64,000 bases of DNA from Plantibacter auratus (GTDB lineage: Bacteria; Actinomycetota; Actinomycetes; Actinomycetales; Microbacteriaceae): positions 372,001 to 436,000 of the forward strand of contig NZ_JBOBFV010000002.1 in assembly GCF_050587365.1 (NCBI RefSeq), given 5' to 3'. The notes beneath the pieces are model-generated. The model made no database searches. It saw only the letters and a program-made list of their open reading frames with translations, and was not told the DNA's origin. A program made the translations under genes and the position numbers. Below, one piece after another: positions 7,592-16,670 of the stretch. Numbering within the stretch: the stretch's first letter is position 1; every line of letters starts with the position of its first letter.

Positions 7592-10468
7592 CTACCTCGG
7601 CGCGCGGACGACCACGACCCCACCGACGGGCGGCTCGACGACCGCGGTGCCGTTGTCGGCGTCGACCGCGATGACGTAGGCACCGACGGCCACGCGCTGC
7701 ACACCGGCGGTCGCCGGGTGCACGATGACGTCGAGCCCGGGCTCCACCCGTGAGACCTGCTGGTCGGCCGGGTCGGGGTCGGTCGTGAGCACGTGCGCCG
7801 GGTGCGTCCGCTCGGCGGCGGCCGCCGCCTCCCGGCGGGTCAAATCACTCGACGGCGCGGCCACGTGTGCAGCCGTCCCCGCGGTCACGCCGGCACCGAG
7901 GGCCGCCGTCTCCGCGCCGTCGACCGCGTTCCGCGGCTCGCCGCTCGACGGGGCGGTCGCGACCGAACCCGTGTCATGCGGGTGGCTGCGCTCGAGCGCG
8001 GCACCCTCGACGTCGACGTTCGGCAGGATGCGGTCGAGCCACTTCGGGATCCACCAGGCGCTCTTCCCGAGCAGGTGCATGACCGCCGGGATGAGGAGCA
8101 TACGGACGACGAACGCGTCGACGAGCACACCGAACGCCAGACCGAACCCGATCGACCGGATCATCGCCGAGTGGGAGAAGATGAACCCGCCGAAGACGGA
8201 GATCATGATGATCGCCGCCGCCACGACGACCGTCCGGCCCGCGTGCAGCCCGCGCTGGACCGCCAGGCGCGCCGGGGCACCGTGGGCGAACGCCTCGCGC
8301 ATGCCGGACACGAGGAACAGCTGGTAGTCCATCGCGAGTCCGAAGAGGATGCCGATGAGGATCGTCGGCAGGAAGCTCAGGATGGGCCCCGGGTCGTGCA
8401 CGCCAAACACCGGTCCGAGCCAGCCCCACTGGAAGATCGCCGTGATGCCCCCGAAGGTCGCCGCGAGGGACAGCATGAAGCCGAGCGTCGCGGTGAGCGG
8501 CACGAGGATCGAGCGGAACACGAGGATCATGATGATCAGCGACAAGCCGACCACGAGCGCCAGGTAGAGCGGAAGGGCGTCGGAGAGCTGCTTCGAGACG
8601 TCGATGTTGCCGCTCGCGCTGCCGGCCACGCCGAGCTCGACATCGCCCGACAGCGGCGAGAGGTCGCGCAGGTCGCGGACGAGCTGTTCCGTGGAGACGG
8701 CGTTCGGCCCCTCCTTCGGGATCACCTGGAAGGCGAGGACGGAGTTGTCGTCCGATGCGCCCACCGGCGCGACGGCCTTGACGTCGTCCTGGTCGGCGAT
8801 CTCCTGGCCGATCCGCACCTGCTCCTCGAGGACTTCCTCGTCGGTGGCGGCGTCGGGCAGCGTCGCGACGACGAGCAGCGGACCGTTGACGCCGGCACCG
8901 AACTTGTCCTCGATGAGCGTGTAGGACTGGTACTGCGTCGAGTCGACGGCCTCCGAGCTGCCGTCCGGCAGGCCGAGACGCATGTCGAGCGCGGGGATCG
9001 CGACGACGCCGAGCACGACGAGTCCGGCGACGAGCGTGCCGACGGCGCGCAGGGTACCCATGGGCTTGGTCGGGACGGCGTCCGGGCGCGGCGTGCCGAT
9101 GGTGCCGCGAGCCTTCCGGCTGAGGATACGGAGACCGAGCAGCGACAGCAGGGCGGGCGTCAAGGTGACCGCGAGCAGGATCGCGACGGCGACGCAGATC
9201 GCGCCGACGGTGCCCATCAGGCCGAGGAACGGGATCCCCGTGACGTTGAGCGCCAGCAGCGCGACGAGGACGGTCGATCCGGCGAAGACGACCGCATTGC
9301 CCGAGGTGCCGTTCGCGAGGCCGATGGACTCGTGCAGCTCCACGCCCGCGAGCAGCTGCTTGCGGTGCCGGTTGAGGATGAACAGCGAGTAGTCGATGCC
9401 GACCGCGAGCCCGAGCATGACGCCGAGCACCGGCGTGATCGAGAGCATGTCGACGACGCCCGAAAGGGAGAGCGACGCGGTGACGCCGACACCGACGCCG
9501 ACGATCGCCGAGACGAGCGGGAGCGATGCGGCGATGACCGTGCCGAGCATCACGAGCAGCGTGATCGCCGCGATGATGAGGCCGATCGCCTCACCCACGC
9601 CGAACAGCTGCGGCAGGCTCTGCGCGAGCTCGTTCGAGAACTCGACCTCGACGCCCGACGGGACGTCCTCCTTCACCTGGTCGATGACCGACTGCTTCGT
9701 CTCCGGCGTGACCTCCTGCTGGCGCTTGTCGAAGACGACGTTCGCGACCGCGGTGGTGTCGTCGGTCGATACGGTGCGGATACCCGAGGAGAGGTCGAGG
9801 AGCTGCGAGGAGAGTTCGAGCTTCGTGCTCTGCTCGTCGAGCTTCGCGAGGTTCTCGGTGATGGTGGCCTGCTGGGCGTCGAGCGCCGTCTGCTGCTGCG
9901 TGATCGCGGTCTGCTGCGCGTCGAACTGGGCCTGTGCGGCGGCCGGGAGTGTGCCGCCCGCGGCCTGCTGCGCCTGGGCGAGCGCGGCACTCAGCTGGGT
10001 CTGCGCGTCGGTCAGCTGCTGCTGTCCGGCGTCGAGCTGCGTCTGGCCGTCGGTCAGCTGGGTGCGGCCGTCGTCGATCTGCGTCTTGCCGTCGGAGATC
10101 TGCTTCGCCTGGTCGGCGATCGTCTCCTGCGTCTCGAAGGGGTTGACCGTGGAGTCGACGCCCTTGAGGTCGGCCGTCTCATCGAGCAGCTCACCGATCG
10201 CGGTCTTCTGGCTGTCGGTGAAGGCGTCACCGTCCTTCGTGTGGAACACCATCGCCCCGGTGCCGCCGGATGCGCTCGGGAACGACTCCTCGAGCTGGTC
10301 GGTGACCTTCGCGGTCGGCGTGCCCGGGATGGTGACGGCGCTCGAGAGGGTGCCTCCGAAGGCGAGGAACGCGCCCACCGAGATGCCGAGGATCACGATC
10401 CAGGAGATGAGGACGGCCCACGCGCGACGCGCGGAGAAGCGTCCGAGGCGATACAGCAGTTCAGCCAA
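7592..10468 (-). CDS. MMPL family RND-type transporter
   Basis: This 958-residue integral membrane protein has duplicated MMPL domains. It has an N-terminal helix (RAWAVLISWIVILGISVGAF), a large outside loop, five to six helices around residues 285-450, a second loop, and a second helix bundle around 640-800 (GILFGLAMDYQLFLVSGMRE is the typical motif). The first loop carries a long Q/T/D-rich coiled coil at about residues 105-235 built from repeated TQL-type heptads. Actinobacterial MMPL proteins export lipids, siderophores or drugs; the cargo here is unknown. The start appears to be TTG at 10468 without a clear ribosome-binding site, so the exact start is uncertain. The upstream TetR gene is probably its repressor, 63 bases away in the same direction. 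Confidence 0.88.
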   Translation of the reverse strand: MAELLYRLGRFSARRAWAVLISWIVILGISVGAFLAFGGTLSSAVTIPGTPTAKVTDQLEESFPSASGGTGAMVFHTKDGDAFTDSQKTAIGELLDETADLKGVDSTVNPFETQETIADQAKQISDGKTQIDDGRTQLTDGQTQLDAGQQQLTDAQTQLSAALAQAQQAAGGTLPAAAQAQFDAQQTAITQQQTALDAQQATITENLAKLDEQSTKLELSSQLLDLSSGIRTVSTDDTTAVANVVFDKRQQEVTPETKQSVIDQVKEDVPSGVEVEFSNELAQSLPQLFGVGEAIGLIIAAITLLVMLGTVIAASLPLVSAIVGVGVGVTASLSLSGVVDMLSITPVLGVMLGLAVGIDYSLFILNRHRKQLLAGVELHESIGLANGTSGNAVVFAGSTVLVALLALNVTGIPFLGLMGTVGAICVAVAILLAVTLTPALLSLLGLRILSRKARGTIGTPRPDAVPTKPMGTLRAVGTLVAGLVVLGVVAIPALDMRLGLPDGSSEAVDSTQYQSYTLIEDKFGAGVNGPLLVVATLPDAATDEEVLEEQVRIGQEIADQDDVKAVAPVGASDDNSVLAFQVIPKEGPNAVSTEQLVRDLRDLSPLSGDVELGVAGSASGNIDVSKQLSDALPLYLALVVGLSLIIMILVFRSILVPLTATLGFMLSLAATFGGITAIFQWGWLGPVFGVHDPGPILSFLPTILIGILFGLAMDYQLFLVSGMREAFAHGAPARLAVQRGLHAGRTVVVAAAIIMISVFGGFIFSHSAMIRSIGFGLAFGVLVDAFVVRMLLIPAVMHLLGKSAWWIPKWLDRILPNVDVEGAALERSHPHDTGSVATAPSSGEPRNAVDGAETAALGAGVTAGTAAHVAAPSSDLTRREAAAAAERTHPAHVLTTDPDPADQQVSRVEPGLDVIVHPATAGVQRVAVGAYVIAVDADNGTAVVEPPVGGVVVVRAPR

Positions 10469-10531
10469 GGGAGTCTCGATTCTTCGGGAGGTGGTGCTGG
10501 TGACGTGTGCGGGGACGGAGCGGGAAGCGGA

Positions 10532-11179
10532 TCAGTGCGTGGACGCGTAGCCGGTGCGGACGCTCGCGATGAGCCGTTCCAGCAGGTCGGTCCAGAGGGC
10601 ACGGGCTTCATCGTCCGTGGTGGCGCCGGTACTCGCGATCCAGTGATGGGCGAGCACTTCGACACCGTGCATGAGGGAGGAGACCAGGAAGCCGGCTTCG
10701 AGTTCGTCGACGTCGGTGTTGCGCTCGGCCAGTTCGTGGGCGAGCTCCTGGGTGGTGCGGGAGAAGGTGGCCTGGAACAGCTGCTGCGGGCGCGAGTCGT
10801 CGGGTGCGAAGCCGCCGAGCGCGTTCCAGAGGAAGGCGATGACGCGGGGGATGTCGGTCGTGCGGAGCGCTGCGGCGACGTCCTCGAACATCGAGACGCG
10901 CGACCCCGGGCCCGCCGGTCGGGCGTTGACGGCGGACCGGAAGCTCTCGATCACGACGGCCAGCTCCTCGGTGCAGGAGGTGGTGACGAGGTCGTCGATC
11001 GAGGAGAAGTGGTTGAACACCGTGCGGCGGGAGACGTCGGCGCGCTCGGCGATGACGTCGACGTTGAAGCCGGCGATGCCCTGCTCCGCGATCATGACGC
11101 GGGCGGCGTCGAGGATCGCCCGATGGTGGCGCGCGCGAAGGGCGGCGCGTCGATCCTCGGCGGGGGCGGTGGTGGACAC
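10532..11179 (-). CDS. TetR family transcriptional regulator
   Basis: The 215-residue repressor has a typical TetR DNA-binding domain at residues 14-65 (AILDAARVMIAEQGIAGFNV, then IAERADVSRRTVFNHFSSID) and an all-helical ligand domain. It starts with GTG at 11179. A TAGTGT hexamer ends six bases before that GTG, which suggests a leaderless message. The gene is directly upstream of the MMPL exporter on the same strand, so it most likely represses itself and the exporter until the cargo or a toxic compound binds. Confidence 0.87.
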   Translation of the reverse strand: MSTTAPAEDRRAALRARHHRAILDAARVMIAEQGIAGFNVDVIAERADVSRRTVFNHFSSIDDLVTTSCTEELAVVIESFRSAVNARPAGPGSRVSMFEDVAAALRTTDIPRVIAFLWNALGGFAPDDSRPQQLFQATFSRTTQELAHELAERNTDVDELEAGFLVSSLMHGVEVLAHHWIASTGATTDDEARALWTDLLERLIASVRTGYASTH

Positions 11180-11185
11180 GTGGGT

Positions 11186-11215
11186 ACACTACGTGCACCG
11201 ATGCACTCAGTGCAA
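11186..11215 (-). promoter_or_regulatory. tetR promoter with overlapping palindromes
   Basis: On the minus strand TTGCAC (11215-11210) and TAGTGT (11191-11186) are spaced by 18 bases. Two overlapping inverted repeats fill the spacer: TGCACT-C-AGTGCA at 11202-11214 and GTGCA-CCGA-TGCAC at 11193-11206. A TetR dimer bound here would block polymerase, so this is the probable autorepression operator. Confidence 0.6.
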
Positions 11216-11255
11216 CTTGTTGACGCGGTGTTCACCGATCTGCCAGGAAGGGGCG

Positions 11256-11314
11256 CTGACTCGCCGGAATCTGCACGAATATCCGCGACTTTCGTGCAGG
11301 AACGGGCGACTCAG
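11256..11314. repeat. 59-bp intergenic hairpin, copy A
   Basis: The element begins CTGACTCGCC and ends GGGCGACTCAG. The strands pair along most of their length with a C-C mismatch at position 5, ending in the inner stem CTGCACGAA / TTCGTGCAG. It is homologous to the element at 13574-13632, which has the same length and the same mismatch. It lies upstream of the MFS gene. Confidence 0.7.
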
Positions 11315-11406
11315 CGACGCCGGGACGGGTGCCGGGGTGGACGGACGGTCGGTTCGGGTGGACTGGGCGTCGGGTGGAGGGGTCACGGCTCCGGCAAGCT
11401 GAGAGC

Positions 11407-12633
11407 ATGACGACAGACGAGAAGCTCGACGCTCCACGAACGGGCTCGGTCCCCACGACGAACACAGCCGCGTCCGACGCCCCGCGCACGCGGACCGCGT
11501 GGGCGGCCGTCGCCGTCATGATGGCGACGAGCTTCGTGCTCGTGCTCGCCGAGTTCCTGCCGCCGAGCCTGCTGCCGTCGATGGCATCGTCGCTCGGGAT
11601 CACCGAGGGCCAGGCCGGCCAGGCCGTCACCGCGACGGCGTTCATCGGCTTCCTCACCGCGCCGACGATCGGGATCCTCGTCCCGCGTCTCGACCGTCGC
11701 CTCCTGCTCGTCCTGCTCGCAGCGGCCGCCGCGGTGTCGAGCGCGCTCGTCGCGATCTCCGCCGACTTCGTGATGCTGCTCATCGCCCGACTCCTGCTCG
11801 GCGCGGCCCTCGGCGCGTTCTGGGCGATGTCGATCGCGATCGCCGCCCGACTGTCCGCGCCGCACCACCTCGGCCGGGCGATCATGCTCGTGAACACCGG
11901 CACCACCGTCGCGACGGTCGCCGGCGTCCCGGTCGGCACCTACCTCGGTTCGGTCATGGACTGGCGCCTCATCTTCGCCGGTGTAGCGGTCATCACCGCG
12001 GTGGTGGCCGTCGCGCTGCGGCTCGTCCTCCCACCCGTCGCGCCGGCTCCGTCCAGCGGTGGTCTGCGGTCGCTCGTCGACACGCTCCGGGTCCCCGGCA
12101 TCCGCGTCGGCCTCACGGGACACATCCTGACCGTCCTCGGCCACTTCATCGCCTTCACCTACATCCGACTCGCGATCGAGCGGGTGCCCGACCTCGACGC
12201 GGCCGGTGTGGCCGTCCTCCTCGCGGCATTCGGCCTCGGCGGCGTGGTCGGCAACTTCGTCATCGGGCTCCTCGTCGACCGCCACCTCGCAGCCCTGCGC
12301 TACGTCGTCCCGGCCTTCATCGGCATCTCGATCGCCCTCGTGACCCTGTTCCCGGGGCAGCCCTGGATCGTGACCATCGCGATCACCACCTGGGGCATGG
12401 GCTTCGGCGCCTGGCTCACGACCCTGAGCACCTGGATGGGTCGCCTCGTCCCGGACCGCATGGAGTCCGGTGGCGGACTCGTCGTCGCGGGGTTCCAGCT
12501 CGCCATCACCGTCGGTGCCGGAGCGGGCGGACTGCTCGTCGACGCGGTCGGCATCGTCCCGGCGCTCACGGTCGCAGCGATCTCCGCGATCGTCGGTGGT
12601 GTCGTCTTCGGGTCGGCACGCACCGCGCGGTGA
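11407..12633 (+). CDS. MFS transporter (DHA1/AraJ-like exporter)
   Basis: This 408-residue protein has 12 predicted membrane helices of the major facilitator fold, after a 35-residue hydrophilic N-terminus. The first helices (WAAVAVMMATSFVLVLAEFL, then PPSLLPSMASSLGITEGQAG) and loop 2-3 (IGILVPRLDRRLLLVLLAAA) resemble the PbuE/AraJ/YdhP group, which exports purines, sugars or drugs. The ATG at 11407 is chosen because the family alignment starts after it and CAAGCT ends six bases upstream; the frame is open further upstream but overlaps the hairpin element. It ends 25 bases before a converging AraC-type gene. The substrate is unknown. Confidence 0.85.
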   Translation: MTTDEKLDAPRTGSVPTTNTAASDAPRTRTAWAAVAVMMATSFVLVLAEFLPPSLLPSMASSLGITEGQAGQAVTATAFIGFLTAPTIGILVPRLDRRLLLVLLAAAAAVSSALVAISADFVMLLIARLLLGAALGAFWAMSIAIAARLSAPHHLGRAIMLVNTGTTVATVAGVPVGTYLGSVMDWRLIFAGVAVITAVVAVALRLVLPPVAPAPSSGGLRSLVDTLRVPGIRVGLTGHILTVLGHFIAFTYIRLAIERVPDLDAAGVAVLLAAFGLGGVVGNFVIGLLVDRHLAALRYVVPAFIGISIALVTLFPGQPWIVTIAITTWGMGFGAWLTTLSTWMGRLVPDRMESGGGLVVAGFQLAITVGAGAGGLLVDAVGIVPALTVAAISAIVGGVVFGSARTAR

Positions 12634-12658
12634 TGCCGAAGGCTGCCCGGCCGAGCGC

Positions 12659-13525
12659 CTACGCGGCGAGCGCCGCCTCGGCGCGCCAGCGGGCCGGCGT
12701 CAGGCCCGTGTACCGCTGGAAGGCGCGTGCGAAGCCGTCTTCCGACACGTAGCCGAGCGCGCCGGCGAGCTCGGCCACGGACGCGTCGCCCGTGAGGATG
12801 AGCCCCTTGGCCGTCTCCATGCGAACGGTCGTGAGGTAGGCGCGCGGGGTGTGCCCGACGACCTCGCGGAACCGCTCCGCGAACGCCGACCGCGACATCA
12901 TGGCGATGCGGGCGAGCGTCTCGAAGGTCCACGGGCGCCCCGGTTCGGCGTGCAGGGCGTCGAGGACCGCGCCGATGTGCGGGTCGCCGATGCGCTGCAG
13001 CCAGCGGTCCGGCGCACAGCCGGCCTCGTTCCACGTGCGGAGCGCGGCCGACACGATCGTGGTCGCGATGCGGCTGCAGATGACGGTGTCGCCGGGCCGC
13101 GGACGGCCAGTCGCCTGCGGGCAGCCCATGCCTGCGATGAGCGCCACCATCGAGGGCTCCTGCCCGGCGAAATCGGGGACGTACAGGTGCTCGGGCAGCG
13201 TCTCCGCCACCTGTTGGCGCTGACCCGGCGGGGTGAAGGCGACGTCGAGGAGCTCGGCGTCCTCGAGCGCGACCACCGTCGTGGCGTGGGCGCGGGGGAA
13301 GAAGACGAGGTCGCCGGCGTCGAGGTCGCGGGTGCCGTCGGCGGCGGTGAGGCGGACGCGTCCGCTGGAGAGGTAGACGAAACCGGACGCCGTGTGCGGT
13401 CGCCGCAGCGGTGTGCCCGCGGCGAGGCGGTCGCGGTCGGTGCCGTGGATCGTCCACTCGAGGCTCGCGAGTGCGCGATCGAAGGTGTCGATCGTCGACG
13501 CTGGAGGGGTCGCGGTGAGGGTCAC
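12659..13525 (-). CDS. AraC family transcriptional regulator with N-terminal cupin
   Basis: The 288-residue regulator has a cupin-like sensing domain (about residues 30-150; SSGRVRLTAADGTRDLDAGD, then LVFFPRAHATTVVAL) and two C-terminal AraC helix-turn-helix motifs (ETLARIAMMSRSAFAERFRE, and VAELAGALGYVSEDGFARAF with FQRYTGLTPARWR). The layout matches the cupin_6 subgroup that includes RclR and other stress or xenobiotic sensors. The start is taken as GTG at 13525 because the family match begins shortly after and the upstream hairpin limits the gene; no clear ribosome-binding site supports it. The converging MFS gene is a possible target. Confidence 0.8.
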   Translation of the reverse strand: MTLTATPPASTIDTFDRALASLEWTIHGTDRDRLAAGTPLRRPHTASGFVYLSSGRVRLTAADGTRDLDAGDLVFFPRAHATTVVALEDAELLDVAFTPPGQRQQVAETLPEHLYVPDFAGQEPSMVALIAGMGCPQATGRPRPGDTVICSRIATTIVSAALRTWNEAGCAPDRWLQRIGDPHIGAVLDALHAEPGRPWTFETLARIAMMSRSAFAERFREVVGHTPRAYLTTVRMETAKGLILTGDASVAELAGALGYVSEDGFARAFQRYTGLTPARWRAEAALAA

Positions 13526-13573
13526 ACCGTCGTGAACGCGATCGCGTCGCCGGATGTTCCGCTGCCCTCCGCA

Positions 13574-13632
13574 CTGACTCGCCCGGATCTGCACGTTTTC
13601 GGCCGAAATCGGAGCAGATCCGGGCGACTCAG
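13574..13632. repeat. 59-bp intergenic hairpin, copy B
   Basis: The arms CTGACTCGCCCGGATCTGC and GCAGATCCGGGCGACTCAG pair over 19 positions with one C-C mismatch at position 5. The inner loop contains the small palindrome TTTCGGCCGAAA. It is homologous to copy A at 11256-11314 and lies between two genes read on the minus strand, 48 bases before the AraC start. Confidence 0.75.
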
Positions 13633-13644
13633 GGGGCGCGGAGG

Positions 13645-14811
13645 CTAGCGCCCGTCCACCACGGACATGAACCCCGCGAAGGCGAAGGCGGCGGGGATGA
13701 AGTAGAGCAGCGTGCGGGTGACGAGCCAACTGACCGCGCCGACAGCCACCCAGATCGCGTGGAAGCGCGCGCGCACCGTGAGGCGACGGCCCTCCTCGCC
13801 GACGACCGTCTCCTTCCGGGTCCAGACCTGCTCAGCCTCCATGGCGTCCCGCGCCGCCTCGAGGACGCTCTCGGCGTCCTGTCCCGCCACCCGTTCGTCG
13901 CGGTACCGTTCGGCCCTCGTGATGAGACGCGGCACCAGGTCGGTGAGGATCGCGTCGATGGCGACCCAGGGGGCGGCGTAGGCGAAGTCGGCGGCCGGCC
14001 TGCTGAAGAAGACGACCCGATCGTCGACCATCTCCACGTTGTAGTAGGCCGCGGTGCTGACGAGCGACGACATCACGTCGGGGGTCAGCACGTATCGCGC
14101 GTCCGCTCCGTACCCGGACGGCGCGTAGACGCGGAACCACCGGTCGAAGTCGCCCTCGAGGGAGATCTGCAGACCCCGGTCGACGCCCGGCGGCAGATCG
14201 CTGCGCACGGTGTCGTTCGTCGTCGCATCGAGCAGCAGATGCGGGAGGGGTGCCGGCAGCCGCACCACGAGGTAATGCCAGTCCCTCGACCGCTTCACGT
14301 CGTCGACCAGGTTGCCGAACTCGATGTTCCCGCGGACGAATCGCGGATACGACTGCACCTGTGGTCCCGGCACGGTGATGAAGGCGTTGTTGTACTTCCC
14401 CGTCGTGGTGATGAGCGAGGAGAACATCGCCCGTCCTTTCGACTCCTCCTCGAGGCCGTTGGCCACCGCCGTCAGGTGGGTCCGCCATCCGGCGAGACGC
14501 GCCTTCGGCGACGGCGGGCGTCGCGACCAGCGGTACAGGAACCAGGCACCGACGAGCAGCCCGACGAGGACGAGCGCGGCGACGACCAGGCCGATGACGT
14601 CATCAGGCTCGACGCGACGGTCGTGGTATTCGTCGACGCTGACCCCGACCGAGACGAGCGCGATCGCCAGGTACCAGAGGACGAGGCTGAAGTAGAGGTG
14701 GAAGAGCACTCTCCGCCCGGTGGGCACCCGTTTGGGCCGGCCGGAGCGACGCTCATCCGCCATCGCCGCGGCGACCTCGTGTTCGGGCGCCGTCAGCCAA
14801 CGCAGTTCCAC
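13645..14811 (-). CDS. Uncharacterised membrane protein with two N-terminal helices
   Basis: I do not recognise a named family. The 388-residue protein has two strong membrane helices near residues 38-56 and 75-95, a long soluble part, and hydrophobic segments at the C-terminus (IWVAVGAVSWLVTRTLLYFI, then PAAFAFAGFM). The soluble part contains GDFDRWFRVYAPSGYGADAR followed by YVLTPDVM, a pattern also seen in DUF3137-like proteins, which suggests a related fold. The GTG at 14811 is taken as the start; an internal ATG at 14763 with GAGGTC upstream is an alternative. It lies 50 bases downstream of leuA on the same strand and could be co-transcribed, although TACGCT at 14850-14845 could be its own -10 box. 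Confidence 0.6.
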   Translation of the reverse strand: MELRWLTAPEHEVAAAMADERRSGRPKRVPTGRRVLFHLYFSLVLWYLAIALVSVGVSVDEYHDRRVEPDDVIGLVVAALVLVGLLVGAWFLYRWSRRPPSPKARLAGWRTHLTAVANGLEEESKGRAMFSSLITTTGKYNNAFITVPGPQVQSYPRFVRGNIEFGNLVDDVKRSRDWHYLVVRLPAPLPHLLLDATTNDTVRSDLPPGVDRGLQISLEGDFDRWFRVYAPSGYGADARYVLTPDVMSSLVSTAAYYNVEMVDDRVVFFSRPAADFAYAAPWVAIDAILTDLVPRLITRAERYRDERVAGQDAESVLEAARDAMEAEQVWTRKETVVGEEGRRLTVRARFHAIWVAVGAVSWLVTRTLLYFIPAAFAFAGFMSVVDGR

Positions 14812-14861
14812 TGATCCAGATCCCCTCGACGCCCTCAGCCTCCCAGCGTAGGGCAGGGCGG

Positions 14862-16619
14862 CTAGCGGCCCGCAGCGCTGACGACGGCACGGACGGATGC
14901 GTCGAGGACGGAGCGATGCCGACCCGCTGCCCACACCGTCTCCGCCCCGCGGCGGATCTCCAGGAGGGTCAGGGCCTCGGCGCCACTCCCGGCACTGAGC
15001 GAGGTCTGATGCAGGGAGACGATCTCGACGTGGACGCCGTGGTCGGCGAGGAGACGGGTCGCCGCCTCGACCGGACCGACGTCGGCGAAGGTGGCCTCAT
15101 GGCGGTCCCCGTCGATCCGCAGACTGATCGTCGTCCGCGAGGTCTCGCCGGTCGTCGCCACATCGACCTCGAGCAGCTCGACCCGAGACGGCGTCGCCGA
15201 CAGGTAGCTGCGCTCGAACGCCGCGAGCAACGCCTCGGCGTCCAGTTCGCGACCGGTCTCGTCCGCCTGCTGCTGGACGCGACGCGAGAAGTCCACCTGG
15301 AGACGACGGGGCATCTCGATGCCGTAGTCGCGTTCGAGCAGGTAGGCGATGCCGCCCTTGCCGGACTGCGAGTTCACGCGGATGACCGCCTCGTAGCTCC
15401 GACCGAGGTCCGCGGGGTCGACCGGCAGGTACGGCACCCGCCACGGGAGGTCCTCCGGGCGGCTGCCGGTGGCCTCAGCCCGCGCTCGGTGTTCCGCGAA
15501 GCCCTTCTTGATCGCATCCTGATGCGTCCCCGAGAACGCGGTGTGGACGAGCTCGCCGACGTACGGGTGGCGCGGGTGGATCTCGATGCGGTTGCTGTGC
15601 TCCACGACCCGACGGATGTGGTCGATGTCGGAGAAGTCGATCATCGGATCGACGCCCTGCGCGTGCAGGTTGAGCGCCAGGGTCGCGAGGTCGACGTTGC
15701 CGGTCCGCTCGCCGTTGCCGAAGATGCACCCTTCGACGCGTTGGGCGCCAGCGAGGACCGCGAGCTCAGCGCACGCGATCCCGGTGCCGCGGTCGTTGTG
15801 CGGGTGGACCGACAGGATGACGGCGTCGCGGCGGTCGAGGTTCCGGTGCATGTACTCGATCTGGTCCGCGTAGACGTTCGGGCTCGCCGCTTCGACGGTG
15901 GCGGGCAGGTTGAGGATCACCGGGCGGTCCGGAGAGGCGTCCCAGAGCGTCGTCATGGCGTCGCAGAGTTCGAGGGCGTAGTCCGGCTCCGTCAGGTTGA
16001 AGACCTCCGGGGAGAACTCGAACCGCACCCCGTCGAGATCGCCGGCGAACTCGAGGACGTCGGCGCCGCCGGCGAGGATGAGCGCGCGGAGCGAGTCGCG
16101 GTCGTGTCCGAGGACGACCTCCCGCCAGAGCGGCGCCGTCGCGGTGTACAGGTGGATGACGACCGGGTTCCGGATCCCACGGATCGACTCGACGGTGCGC
16201 TCGATCAGGTCGCGGCGGGCGGGCGTGAAGACGACGATCGTGACGTCCTCGGGAGCGATGTCGGTCTCGGCGATCAAGCGGACGAAGTCGTAGTCGGTCT
16301 GCGAGGCGGAGGGGTACCCGACCTCGATCTCCTTGTACCCCATGGTGACCATCAGCTCGAAGAACGCCCGTTTCCGCTCCGGGTCCATGGGCTCGGCGAG
16401 CGCCTGGTTGCCGTCGCGAAGGTCCACCGGCACCCAGAGCGGCGCCTCGGTCAGTCGTCTCGACGGCCAGGTGCGGTCGAGGAGGGGGACGTCCACCCGC
16501 GAGTACAGGTCCTGGTAGCGATGGGACGGCATCTGGGAGTGCCGCTGTCGGTTCCAGCTCGGCGCGGAGGGCGGGACAGGACCGGCGGGGGTGGAGAGTC
16601 GGGAGTCTGCGGGGATCAC
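14862..16619 (-). CDS. leuA: 2-isopropylmalate synthase
   Basis: The 585-residue protein matches actinobacterial-type LeuA, which condenses acetyl-CoA and 2-oxoisovalerate in leucine synthesis. It shows the metal and catalytic motif VPVDLRDGNQAL near residue 65, GYKEIEVGYPSASQTDYDFV, the metal-binding HPHNDRGTG, GNGERTGNVDL and an ACT-like regulatory dimer domain after residue 430. The start is GTG at 16619, preceded by TAGCGT and six bases, so it is probably leaderless. Divergent pairing with a FadR-type regulator, rather than placement among other leu genes, is unusual and leaves room for a specialised paralogue. Confidence 0.88.
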   Translation of the reverse strand: MIPADSRLSTPAGPVPPSAPSWNRQRHSQMPSHRYQDLYSRVDVPLLDRTWPSRRLTEAPLWVPVDLRDGNQALAEPMDPERKRAFFELMVTMGYKEIEVGYPSASQTDYDFVRLIAETDIAPEDVTIVVFTPARRDLIERTVESIRGIRNPVVIHLYTATAPLWREVVLGHDRDSLRALILAGGADVLEFAGDLDGVRFEFSPEVFNLTEPDYALELCDAMTTLWDASPDRPVILNLPATVEAASPNVYADQIEYMHRNLDRRDAVILSVHPHNDRGTGIACAELAVLAGAQRVEGCIFGNGERTGNVDLATLALNLHAQGVDPMIDFSDIDHIRRVVEHSNRIEIHPRHPYVGELVHTAFSGTHQDAIKKGFAEHRARAEATGSRPEDLPWRVPYLPVDPADLGRSYEAVIRVNSQSGKGGIAYLLERDYGIEMPRRLQVDFSRRVQQQADETGRELDAEALLAAFERSYLSATPSRVELLEVDVATTGETSRTTISLRIDGDRHEATFADVGPVEAATRLLADHGVHVEIVSLHQTSLSAGSGAEALTLLEIRRGAETVWAAGRHRSVLDASVRAVVSAAGR

Positions 16620-16625
16620 GCGGCT

Positions 16626-16664
16626 ACGCTAACACAACTTGTCAGACAAGCTGAGGACTATGAT
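16626..16664. promoter_or_regulatory. Divergent leuA/gntR promoters with GntR operator
   Basis: The inverted repeat CTTGTC-A-GACAAG (16638-16650) contains TTGTCAGACAA, which fits the FadR/GntR operator pattern T-x-GT-x3-AC-x-A. It lies between the leuA -10 TAGCGT (16631-16626, minus strand) and the gntR -10 TATGAT (16659-16664). Both hexamers end six bases before their start codons. One bound dimer could control both genes. Confidence 0.65.
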
Positions 16665-16670
16665 CGAGTC

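Noticed and set aside
7793..11410. Open frame of 1205 codons antisense to the MMPL and TetR genes
   Set aside because: Its translation is low-complexity R/D/E/G-rich sequence with no family match, as expected for the opposite strand of a GC-rich coding region; MMPL and TetR motifs lie on the minus strand.
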